A stretch of 64,000 nucleotides of DNA, from the NCBI RefSeq assembly GCF_000236785.1, contig NZ_AGUF01000052.1:202143-266142 (forward strand), written 5' to 3'. The notes below the pieces were generated by a model. The model was not told where the DNA came from, did no database searches, and worked only from the letters and a program-made list of their open reading frames with translations. The first letter of the stretch is position 1. Each line of letters opens with the position of its first letter. Position numbers and translations under genes: made by a program. Shown in pieces: positions 1-10,800 of the stretch. This DNA is from Achromobacter arsenitoxydans SY8. Lineage in GTDB: Bacteria; Pseudomonadota; Gammaproteobacteria; Burkholderiales; Burkholderiaceae_B.

Positions 1-307
1 CCGCCACCTCCGCCGACGCCATGCGCAGGCGCGCCTCAGGCTCGCCGCAATCCAGCCGGAACAGCACATCTCCCTTTTCCACATGGCGGCCCAGCTGCGT
101 TGCCATAGATTCCAGCCGCCCCGCCATGGGCGCCGCAAGCGTGCTCTCGGGATCAGCCGCCAGCAGGACCCGGACAGCGTTCGGATCGCTCGCCAAGTCT
201 GGCACCGCGCCCGGCATGGGCGCCTGCGCGTTTGCCGGCACCCAGGCGCACGCCATCAGGACCATCGGAACAAAGCCCTTTCCTGCCCGACTCAGGTATC
301 CGCTCAT
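1..307 (-). CDS. Periplasmic adaptor (HlyD/RND-type), 5' part only
   Basis: Only the first about 102 codons are present; the gene runs off the left edge. The start at 307 overlaps the stop of the TolC-like gene by ATGA. Residues 1-30 form a Sec signal peptide ending in ANAQA. About 25 residues later comes a stretch typical of the biotinyl-lipoyl-like hairpin of membrane-fusion proteins (APMAGRLESM, then GRHVEKGDVLFRLD). Such adaptors bridge an inner-membrane pump and an outer-membrane TolC channel. Its place behind the giant repeat protein and TolC suggests it serves secretion of that protein. The pump, if there is one, must lie outside the window, so ABC-type and RND-type partners cannot be told apart here. 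Confidence 0.8.
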   Translation of the reverse strand, partial: MSGYLSRAGKGFVPMVLMACAWVPANAQAPMPGAVPDLASDPNAVRVLLAADPESTLAAPMAGRLESMATQLGRHVEKGDVLFRLDCGEPEARLRMASAEVA

Positions 308-1824
308 TTTGTTCCACTTTGGGCCAACAGCGTGGTGCGCTCCCAGTCCGTCATGGTTTTTTGGATCTCGGCGGCCAGGGTGGTGACGTCATGGTTCGCA
401 ATAATGTCCGGCATCACGTCCAGACCGATGGAGTTGTACAGCCGTCCCCAGGCTGCTTGGGCGTCAGAATAAGCCGCAAAGCGCTGGTATTGCGACAGAA
501 GCCAGCGAGCATCCGCACGGATGAACTCCAGCTTGGAATCAGCAGAAATGCTGGCGCTCTTCTCCGCGTAATCCCGCAGTCGGTTGTCCACTTGGGAGCT
601 CTGGTCCGCAAACTCGTACTGCTCGCGCGCCAAGTAGTAACGCTGCGCGGCAACCCGCACCTGGGTCAGCACCGCCATGGACAGCGCCAGGCGGCGCATA
701 TCCGCGACTTTGGCCTGGTTTTCGCCCGCGGCCTGAAGTGCCGGGAGTTTGAGCAGACTCAGCAGATTCCACGAAACGCGTACGCCAACCGACTGCCATG
801 TGTTGTTGTAGAGGTATTCGTTGGAGTCGTAGTACGTGCCAGCGTTGATGCTGATGTTCGGCCAAAGCTCGGCCTTGGCGATCTTGATGTCGTTGTCCGT
901 CACGCGCTTGCGGTACCACTCTTCCATGATCTCGGGACGGTTCTCCAAGGCCAGTTGCTCCAACGCGGAGACGTTCATGTTGGGCATGGGGATCGCGGGC
1001 GGATTCTCGTCCGCCACCTTGAAGTCCGTGCCTGGCGGTAGCGACATCAGGGCTGCAAGCTCGGCGCGCGCCAATTCCAGGTCCTGGCGCCGTGTCGAAA
1101 GCAGGCTTACAGCGTCCAGCAGCGCGCGCTGATAGGCCAGCGCCTCCTGGCGGGGCAACAGGCCGCGCTTTTCGGCTTCGCGGGCGTTGTCCAGCCCTTT
1201 GCGCACCCGCACCAGCAGGTCATCCACTGACGCGATCAGTCGCTGCGCGCCTACTGCGCGCCAATAGGCATTTCGGACATCCTGCAGCACGTTCTGCACG
1301 ACTTTGCGGCGGCGCTCTTCTGCCATCAGCACCTGATCCATTTTCTGCTGGGACCGCTCGTAAGCGACCATGAAATCCAGCGTGCTCCAACTGAATTCCA
1401 GATCCGCCAACCGGTGATAGCGTTGCTCGGACGTCGATGGCCGCAAGCTGACCTCGCCGTCTTCGATGCCGATAGACGTACCGCCCGAATCGTTGGACCG
1501 GTCAGTGTATCCGGCCGACGCGATTAGCTTGGGCAGCATCTCGTGGCGCGTCACGTCTACCAGATTGCGCGACAACGCGCTTTCCATCAGCTTGAGCCGG
1601 TAGTCCAGGTTGTACTTCAGCGCGCGAGCGGCTGCCTCGTAGAAAGTGATGGGATGCGAAATTGGCTCCTGGTCCGCATACATCATCTTCCGGTCCTGCT
1701 CGATGCGCTGCAGGACTTCGTCGTGGGTGTAGGGGCTGGCCAGCTGACTGGATGAGCAGGCGCTCAAGCCAAACACGGCCAGCGCCACCAAATTCGTTCG
1801 AATCACGAGCTTGCGTCGCTTCAT
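304..1824 (-). CDS. TolC-family outer membrane channel lipoprotein
   Basis: This is a 506-residue outer-membrane efflux protein. The N-terminus is a lipoprotein signal with lipobox LSAC and Cys23 as the lipidated residue. The rest has the long alternating helical pattern of OEP domains, with typical phrases such as ARAELAALMSLPPG and NRPEIMEEWYRKR. The length is normal for the family. The start overlaps the stop of the giant repeat-protein gene (ATGA, 1821-1824), and the stop overlaps the adaptor start (304-307), so the three genes are translationally coupled. It would form the exit duct for the giant protein or for a linked efflux pump. Confidence 0.9.
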   Translation of the reverse strand: MKRRKLVIRTNLVALAVFGLSACSSSQLASPYTHDEVLQRIEQDRKMMYADQEPISHPITFYEAAARALKYNLDYRLKLMESALSRNLVDVTRHEMLPKLIASAGYTDRSNDSGGTSIGIEDGEVSLRPSTSEQRYHRLADLEFSWSTLDFMVAYERSQQKMDQVLMAEERRRKVVQNVLQDVRNAYWRAVGAQRLIASVDDLLVRVRKGLDNAREAEKRGLLPRQEALAYQRALLDAVSLLSTRRQDLELARAELAALMSLPPGTDFKVADENPPAIPMPNMNVSALEQLALENRPEIMEEWYRKRVTDNDIKIAKAELWPNISINAGTYYDSNEYLYNNTWQSVGVRVSWNLLSLLKLPALQAAGENQAKVADMRRLALSMAVLTQVRVAAQRYYLAREQYEFADQSSQVDNRLRDYAEKSASISADSKLEFIRADARWLLSQYQRFAAYSDAQAAWGRLYNSIGLDVMPDIIANHDVTTLAAEIQKTMTDWERTTLLAQSGTK

Positions 1825-4800
1825 ATCGTTCCTCGCTCGGTCGCTACCGCACTTGCCTCGTCATCGGCCGCCCAATGCTCTCGCCATGAGCCGCTTGCGT
1901 TGGCGCGTATCTGTCCGCTGAAGGATTCCGCGCCGCGTCTCGAGGGTTCGCCGCGTTCGTCTGCGCGATCGGATCGGCTGTCCTGCGGCAGACGCAGTTC
2001 CTTGTACGTGAACACCGAGTCGTCGCGCAGCAGGCCGTCTGCCGACAGGAACACATTCGCGTAGCGGGTCTGCAGGCAGGCATCTTGATATCGCGCCTGC
2101 CATTGCAGCGCCTGCACAGTGCGCGACAGCGGCGTCTCGTGATCCTGCCCCAGGTCGGCAGCCTGCGATTCCAGAGTGATCTCGGGCGGCATGCCAAGCG
2201 CCGGCCGTTGCCCGCGAATGCTCGCATCGAGATAGCGTTCAAAGGCCAGCGTGTCCCGCACGGTCGGCGTAACGTAGACCACCGGATCCACGCGCAAGTC
2301 CGTATGAAACGCGCGCTCGGTCTCCTGCCCGAACAACGCATACGGGTTGGGTGGAGCAACGTAGTCGGCATCAAGCGTCAGGACGATCGTCAGGCGGGCT
2401 TCGGACTGATTGCCGGCCAGATCCGAAACTGTGTAGATGAACGGATCCTCCAGGATGGACCCGCGTCCGCGGGCTGCCTGCACTTCCGGATTGGTCAGAT
2501 CAATTTCGTAGCGATAGCTGCCGTCGGCGTTCATGACAATGGTGCCGTAGCGCCCCGCCAGGGTCTGCCCTATCTGCCCGGCCTGCGCCCCGCCCTGCTC
2601 CGGCCGGATGCCGATCACGGAAATCGCATCGCCGCCATCGACGTCGCTATCGTTGCCCAGCACATTCCCCTGCACGACGGGCGGGCCGGAGGCGTCATCC
2701 ACGTACGCCGTATCATCGCGCGCCTGGGGCGTGTCGTCACGCCCGGAAATGGTGACGATGAGCCGGGCCTGCGCCAGTGCGCCGTCCGCATCGCGCATCG
2801 TGTAGGTGAAAACCTCGGTCAACGTCTCGGAAGGGGTTCTCAGCGCTTGCACCACCGCGTTGCTGTTGTCGACCACGTACTGATAGTCGCCATTGGCGCC
2901 CATGATCAGCGTCCCGTATAGCCCGGCGATCTGGCCGACCGCCCCGGGCGTGGCCGAGCCCATTCCCACCGCGACGACCGACCGCGCGTCCCCCGCGTCT
3001 ACGTCGGTATCGTTGGCTAGCACATTGCCGGTCGGGTCGACGCCTAGCTCGGCATTGTTGACCCCTCCTGCTTCCACGGCGGCCGCCGCATCATCAATGG
3101 CGACAGGCGTATCGTTCTGGCCCAGGATCAGAATGACCAGTGTGGCGCTGTCCTGCAGGCCGCCGCTATCTGAAATGGTGTACGTGAACACATCGCGCAA
3201 GGTGTCGCGCACCAGACGCAATTGTTCGACGGCGGGCAGCGTGTTGTCCAGCACATAGGAATAGCTGCCGTCGTCGTTCACGATCAGGTCGCCATAGGTG
3301 CCGCGCAACACGGCGCCCACCGTGCCAGCGGTTCCGCCTCCGATTGCGGGACCGGTGCGAATCCCTACGACCGTCACGGCTTCGCCCTCGGCGTCGGTGT
3401 TGCGCAACGTGACGTCTCCGACCGGGTCTCGCCCCGGGAACGGCTGGTTGTCGCGCATACCCTGCTCCACGGCGATTCCGACCACCGGATTGGCGAGCGG
3501 GGGATCGTTCACACCCTGGATAGTGATGTTCAATTGGGCGTGGCTGGCCAGGCCCCCGCCATCCACGACGCGGTAAGTAAATACCTCCACCAGCGTCTGG
3601 CCCACGTCCAGCGCTGCCACAGCCTCGTTCGTCTCGTCGGCGTGGTAGCTGTAGCTGCCGTCCGTGGCGATGTCCAGCCAGCCATACAGACCATCTACGC
3701 GCACCGGCGTTGAGCCTGTCACCGCCGTCAGGCCTGCGATACCGGCGCCCTCGCGAATCCCGTTGACGGCTTTGGTGTCGCCGGCGTCCACATCGGTATC
3801 GTTAAGCAGCACATTGCCGCCGGCATCGCTGGCCGGTGAAACCGATGTGGCGGGCGTGGCGGTGTCGGTGTCATCGACCGCCACGGGAGCGTCATAACTT
3901 CCGGCGATCGTAATGGTCAGTGTCGCCGTGTGCGTCTGACCGGCCAGATCGCGCACGGTATAGACATAGGTTTCCACCAGGGATTGCCCCGCCCTCAATT
4001 GTTGGACCGCTGTCAGCGCATCGTTGACCTCATAGCGGTACGAGCCGTCGGCCTGCAGGAACAGGCTGCCGTACAGCCCCGCCGACGCGCCGCCCACGAT
4101 TCCCGCCGCCGCCTGGGAATTTTGGACTGCCGACACCGACTTGCGGTCGCCGGAATCCACGTCGGTGTCGTTGATCAGAACATTGCCCATGGCGGGGCTG
4201 CCTGGCGTGTTGTTGTTCGTGCCGCCGGCCTCCTTCGCGCCGCCCGTATCGTTGCGCGCAACTGGCGCATCGTCGGCGCCTGTAATGGTCACCGTCAGCT
4301 GGCCGTCGCTGGTCAAGCCAGCGGCATCGCTGAGCCGGAAGGTGAAATATTCGACCAGGGTATCGCTGGACAGCCGCAACGCCTGCACCGAGGCCAGCGA
4401 GTTATCCACCACATAGGCGTACGTGCCGTCGGCATCTATGCGCAACGTGCCGAATCGGCCCTGCACCGTCGTGCCCGCGGCCTGCATGGCTGCGCCGGCT
4501 CCGGGCTGGCCGGCGTTGAAGCCGGCGATGGATAGCGTATCGCCCGTGTCGGGGTCCGTTCCGGCCGCTGGCAGCAGGTTGCCCGTGGGATCGAGCCCCC
4601 CGGTGTCGTTGCCGGTTCCGCCCTTCTCCATGGCGGTGATCGCTTGTGCAACGGACTGAGGCGCATCGTCCGTGCCGGTGATCGTGATCCGCAGAACGGC
4701 GCTGGATTCCAGTCCGCCAACGTCCCGGACCTTGTAGGTAAAGTCTTCGAAAATGGATACGCCCGCCGGCAACGCCTGCACGGAGGGGTTCGCGTTGTCT

Positions 4801-7800
4801 ACGGTGTACACATACGAGCCGTCAGCCAGCAGCGTCAGTGCGCCGTAGCTGCCGGCAATGACGATAGCCGAACCTGTCGCGTCCGGCACCGCGCCGCCGC
4901 TGGCGTCGCCCGCACGCGCGCCCGCTACGGAGAGTCTCTCGCCGTTGGCCGCACTGTCCACGTCGTTATCGTTTGTCAGCACATTGCCAATCGCTGGCCG
5001 TCCTCCCGACGTATTGCTTGTTCCGCCGGCTTCGGTCGCCTCGTCCGTGTCGTTGCTCGCCACCGGGGCGTCGTTCTGACCGAGGATGCGGATACGCAAT
5101 TCAGCCTGATCGCTCAGATTGCCAGGGTCGGAAACGGTGTAGGTAAACACGTCGACCAGTGTGTTTCCCGCCGTGCGCAACGCCTGCACAACCGGATCCA
5201 TTTCATTCAGGGCGTAGCTGAACGTGCCATCGCTGTTCAGCGTCAGGGACCCGTATTGGCCCACGATGGGAGCACCGATCGGCAGCATGGCGCCGCCGCC
5301 AGCTTCCGAACCTGTACGCGCTCCGGTGACCGTCAACGGGTCGGCGTCCGGGTCGATATCGTTTTGGGTCACATCCCCCGATGCCGTGCGCCCGGGGGTG
5401 GCGTTGCCGACGCCGCCTTGCTCCTGGGCAATGGCCACGGTGTCGCTGGCCACGGGCTGGTCCGACAGGCCATGGATGCGGATCACCAGCACCGCGCTGC
5501 TCTGGCCGCCATCGGCATCTTGCAGGCCATACACGAAACGTTCGTCTATCGAGTCATCGGGACCAAGTGCGACCAGCGCCGCGTTCAGACTGTCGATTTC
5601 ATAGGTGTAGCTGCCGTCGCTGTTCATGCGCAGAACGCCATACTGCCCATTCAGGGTCTTTTCCACCCCTGCGAGCACGGCCTCCTGAGCGCCACCTTCA
5701 GGGCCGATGCTATTGACCACGGCGGTCGCCATATCGTTGTCGACGTCGCTGTCCAACAGCGCCGGATCATTGACCGTGTAGGAATCGGCAATGACATTGC
5801 CCTGGGGGTTACGGGGCACGCCGATAACGGTACTGTTCGCGACGTCCACCTCCGCAGTGTATCCTTCACCAAGATTGTCGACGGCCACCGGATTGTCATT
5901 GGCGCCGCTAATGGTAATGACCAGCGACGCCACCGCGTTCAACCCGCCTGCGTCCGTCGCAAGGTATTCGAAGGTTTCCTGCAAGACGTCGCCCTGATTC
6001 AGAGCCTGCACGGTCGCGTTGCTGTCGTCCACCGTGTAGACGTAGCTACCGTCGGCGCCCAGCCGCAACACGCCATACAGTCCGGTCACGAGCCCCCCGT
6101 CTGCCGATGTGGTGTCTGCCGGAATACTCTGCGTTGGCCCGGGGCCCGTGGGGGTCTGGCTGCGCGCCAGCGTAACGCTGCGTGTGTCGCCGTTGTCGAC
6201 ATCGCTGTCATTGTCCAGCACATTGCCGCTGGCGGGGCTGCCGCCCGTGTCGTTGGCCGTGCCGCCCTTTTCTTGCGCTGCGCCGGCATCATTCACCGCA
6301 TCAGGCGCGTCATTGGCGCCCGTGAGCGTGATGACAAGTTGGGCCGAACTGGACAGCAAACCCGTGTCGCGCAGGGTGTACGAAAACGTGTCCGTCAATG
6401 GCGCGCTGCTGGCCAGCAATGCCTGGACGACAGGATCCGCGTTGTTTACTACATAGCGGTAACCGCCGTCAGCATTGATGAAAAGCGTGCCGTACAGCCC
6501 CGCCACCGGGACTTCCCCAGCCAGAGGATCGACCAGGACCGTGCCACCGGCGCCGGTGGCCTGAGTTACGGTCAGGATGTCGCCGTTGGTCTGAATGTCT
6601 ACATCGAGGTCATTGTCCAGCACATTGCCAGCGGGATCGACGCCCGGCGTGTCATTTCTGACGCCACCGGCTTCCACGGCACGGTCCACGTCGTCTGCGC
6701 CTGCCGGCGCGTCGTTGACCGCCACCACCGTAATGTCCACCGTATCCGTATCGGCCAGATTGTCATCCGCGGGCTCAAATGGCGTGCCGTCTCCGTCGGC
6801 GTCGCCGCGCTGTCCCAGGTCTTCGGTCAGGATGGTCAGGCGTTCACTGCCGTTGTAGTTCGCCCCAGGCGCGTAGACAAGCGTGCCGAGCGCCGCATTC
6901 AGAGCGGCCTGGCTGCCGCGCAACTGCAGCGTGCCAGAGCCCATTGCGCCGGCGGTAAGTTCGACACTGCCCAGTGTGAGCGTCAGTCCGCCGTGCAGTA
7001 CGCTCAGCGTGACCTGCATGAGGCCCGCGCCCGCATCGGGGTCACTGATGGACACGCCAGTGATCGCCAGCGTCGTGTCCTCGTCCAGAGACTGCAGCCC
7101 GGGCACGGAATTGACCGGACCGTCGTTACGCTCGACATAGCCCACGTTGCCGGCGGCCAATGCGCCCAGGTCACCGAACTGGACCTGTACCGTGCCCGTG
7201 GGAGATGCACTGTCGCTGTCGATGCGCGGGGTCACCACGCCAGTCGGGCCCGTAACGGTAATGCTGGCGGGCGCATCGACGCGGAAGACGCCAGAACCCA
7301 GGACCCCAAAGTAGTAATAGCCGTTGATGTCCGTGGTTGTGGTCCAGGTACTGTTGTCGCCCGCTGTAGACAAGTCGTTGTCGGCGCCGGCCCAGGTCAG
7401 GGTGACGGTCTGGCCCGCCAAGACCGGGCCGTCCGGCGTGGCCGATGTGCCCGCACTGTCCGTGTCGTTCCAGAGCGTGCCATCAATGCGGCTGACGCCG
7501 GCGGCATCGCCATCCAGATAGTCATTTGGCCCTGCGCCGCTGCCCGTGCGTTCGCCGCCCACGGAACCCGCCGCGCCAACCTGCGTGCCCGCGAAGCTCT
7601 GGAAGCTGTTTGGCAGACTGGTGTAGGTCAGGGTTGCCGTCGTGTCAGCCAGCGCCACGTTGTTGGGCAGTTCCGCGTTATAGGCGAGGCTGACCGTGTC
7701 GCCTGCCCCCAGAGTTTCGAGCGACACCGTAACGGTTCCGGTATTGACCACGACAGTCACGCCCGCCGGATAGGCGCCGGGAGCATACGTCACGCCATTG

Positions 7801-10800
7801 AGCGTCAAGCCGGTGACGATCAGGTTCTGCCCGCCTGCGGGCAGCGTGTCGGTCAGGACGACGTCATAGGCGGTGGCCGATCCCGAGTTGCTGAAGCCCA
7901 CCACATAATCGACAACGCCGACCGTGCCGCCAGCGCCGGGATCGAAGCCAACAACGGATTTCTGCACGTTGTCTATGTTTGGCTCGACAATCCGCTCGGT
8001 AATCGTCTGGGTGCCGAACCGCACGTCGCTGCCGCTGAGAAAATCCGCATGCACGTCCAGTTGAGCGCCCGCCGCCACGCCTGCCGCGTTATCGACCCTA
8101 GCATTGAACTCGAAGTACAGACCCTCGAAATCGTCGTCCTGATTCAGGTTCACCAGATTGCCGAGCCGCAGCACGATCATGCGCGGATTGCTGGTATCAA
8201 TGGCGCTGGTGTTCAGTACGCCCTGCGCGCTTACACCGGAAAGATCGGGATTGAGCAGCGTGCTTGCCTTGTCCGGCACGCCGCCGTCGATATAGGGACT
8301 CCCCGACGCGAACAGGCCGGCCAGATCCGTCGTCAGGCCCGGCGAACCGTTGGACAGCGCATTGGCCAGGAAGCCCAACATGGCCGAGCCGTCGTTCATA
8401 AAGGTCAGGCCTGGCGGCAGATAGACCTGGACCGCCGCATCGGGCTGATTGCCCTCCGGCACCAGCAGCGCAACCCTGTAGTGCACGATCTCGCCAATCG
8501 CGACATCCTGCGGATCGGCCGTGGTTGGGGTGCCTCCGGTCGTATCCGCCAGCCCCCCCACGTGGCTGATGGTGCCCGACGCCGCCACGTCCTCGCTGAG
8601 TGTGCTGACCAGGCGGTAATCGTTCAGAACGCCCGAAGCCAGATTGCCGTCGGCGCCTGTGCGCTCTCCAGCATTGGCCCCGTCCAGGCTGGTCCATTGA
8701 ACGGTCGCGACATTGTCGACCTTGCCTGCCGTACCTGTAGTGTCGTTGAGTGTGCCTTTGAACTGCAGGACGAGGGTGGCTCCCTTGGGAATGTCCAGCT
8801 TGGCATCGGGAGAAAGTTGCAGCACGCCGTTCTGGATCACGAAATCGCCGCCGGTGAGCGTCGCCCCGCCGTACAACGTCACCCCGATGATCTGAACGCC
8901 GCTTAATTCGGTGGGCAGTACGTCCGTCAGCCGGACATCGTAGGCGTCCACATCGCTGGCAGTGCTGCCGTTGCCGAGCGTGATGGTGTAGGTAATTTCA
9001 TCCCCGCGATCCACTCCTACCCGGGAGCCGGTGGTAACTGCCGTGTGCGATATGGTCAGGGTCGGCTCGACGATCGTGACGGCAGGCAGCCCTCCCGTCG
9101 ACGCCACGTTGCGGTCCAGGGAGGCGGCGCTGTTAGGCGTGTCGCCGTCCGGGTCGGTGTACGTCAGGGCCGCGTCGTTGGTCACCGTGCGACCGGCCTG
9201 GTTGCCCGTCACGTTGGTGGCGATCAGGCCCAGGCGAACGACAAAGCTGTTGTCGGCCGTGTCGTTGTTGGCCAATGCACTGCTGGCGCTGAAGCTGAGC
9301 AGCAGGTCGACCCCGTTTGCGCCCAGCGTTCCGCCCGATCCCGACACGCTGGCCACGGACACCACGCCGGCAAAGTTCTCCGTCAGGCTGCCGCTCAGCG
9401 CAGCCTGCGTAATCAGTTGGTAGCCGCCAGTGCCAAAACTCAGGTCGAGGGCAAAGCCGTCGGGGATCAGGTCAGACAGGCGCAGATTCTGCGTGCTGCC
9501 CTCTGGAAGCGTCACCACAATGTCGTAGAGCATGCGCTCGCCGATAACCAGATTGCTGCCGCTGGTGTGGGTGGCGCTCGAGTCCGACGGGTCCAGGCTG
9601 CCCCCCGCGTATCCCTTGGTGACCACGGGCGCGGCGGATTGCGCGTCCGCCGTGTCGGTCAGATCCGTGGGCGTAAAGTCCGTCCCGCCCTCCGTGCTGG
9701 CGTAGTGGGTCAGGACCGCCGTGCTTTGCAACGTACTGGAGGCGGCCAGCGTACTGCTGGCCACCACGTCATACGTGATCACGACCATGTTCTGGCCGTT
9801 GTCGTCGGCAGCCGTCCCTACCCGGCCGGCCAGCAAAGTTGCCTGCCCGTTTGCATCCAGGAATGTGATGGTGGTGCCCGAAATGCTGTAGTCCTGCCCC
9901 AGAACCAACACGCTGCCGTCGCCTCGCGCGATACGCAGGTTGGCTGTGTCGGCCGAGCCACCCAGAAACGCCAGACCCGGCGGTAGCTGCAAATCAACGG
10001 AAACATCAAAGGCGCCGCCTCCGCCGGTATTCTCGATGCCGGTCGCCAGACGCATGATGTCGCCGGCGTCCATGCCGGCAACCGAGCCCTCGAGGCTGGC
10101 CAGATCGGTGATACTGCCGCTGAAACCCGCTCCGGTGCTGCCCGGCGGGTTCCAGCTGCCGGTGGCGCCGCTAACGGTGCCGCCGGAAGCGCCAACCACA
10201 CCGTGCCCGATCGTGAGCACCGGCTCGGCCACTGATTGGATCAGCACATTGGCGGTGTCCACCAGCTGCGTATGATCCACCGTGGTCTGCTGCGTCGACT
10301 GACCGAGCACGGTGATGGAGCGCTGGTCCGCAAATGGATCGTCGCTGACCCGCAGCGTGAACAGAACCTCGATGCGATTCTGTCCCGACGGATCGCCCTG
10401 CATGGCAAAACTGCCGAAGTCGAAGACCAGCGCCCCACCTGCTGCCGAGCTGACCGAAACCACGGTGCCCGGATGGGTGTCCTGCAGGCTGTACGACCAA
10501 CGATGGTCGCCGATCCCCATCGCCCACGATCCGGCAGGATCGAAGACCGGTTCGGGTAAGAAGGCGGTCAGCTTCAGATTTTCGTAGTCGCCGGTTTGCA
10601 GGTCGTAACCCAGCACAAAAGTCACCACGTCGCCAGGCTGCAGCTCATAGGACGGTGGCACCGTGCTGCCATTGACCTGGAACACGCCGATGTCCACGTT
10701 GCCGGTGGGCACAGAGACCGTCACGCTGGATCCATCCGACTGCAGCGCTCCAACGTTGAGCCGGCTCTGTATGATCGTGCCTGCCAAAAGCGCACTGTTG

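Noticed and set aside
4644-8906. 1420-residue plus-strand open frame
   Set aside because: It lies antisense to the giant repeat gene, has no recognisable domain, and is rich in Arg/His/Val as expected of a shadow of a repetitive GC-rich coding strand.
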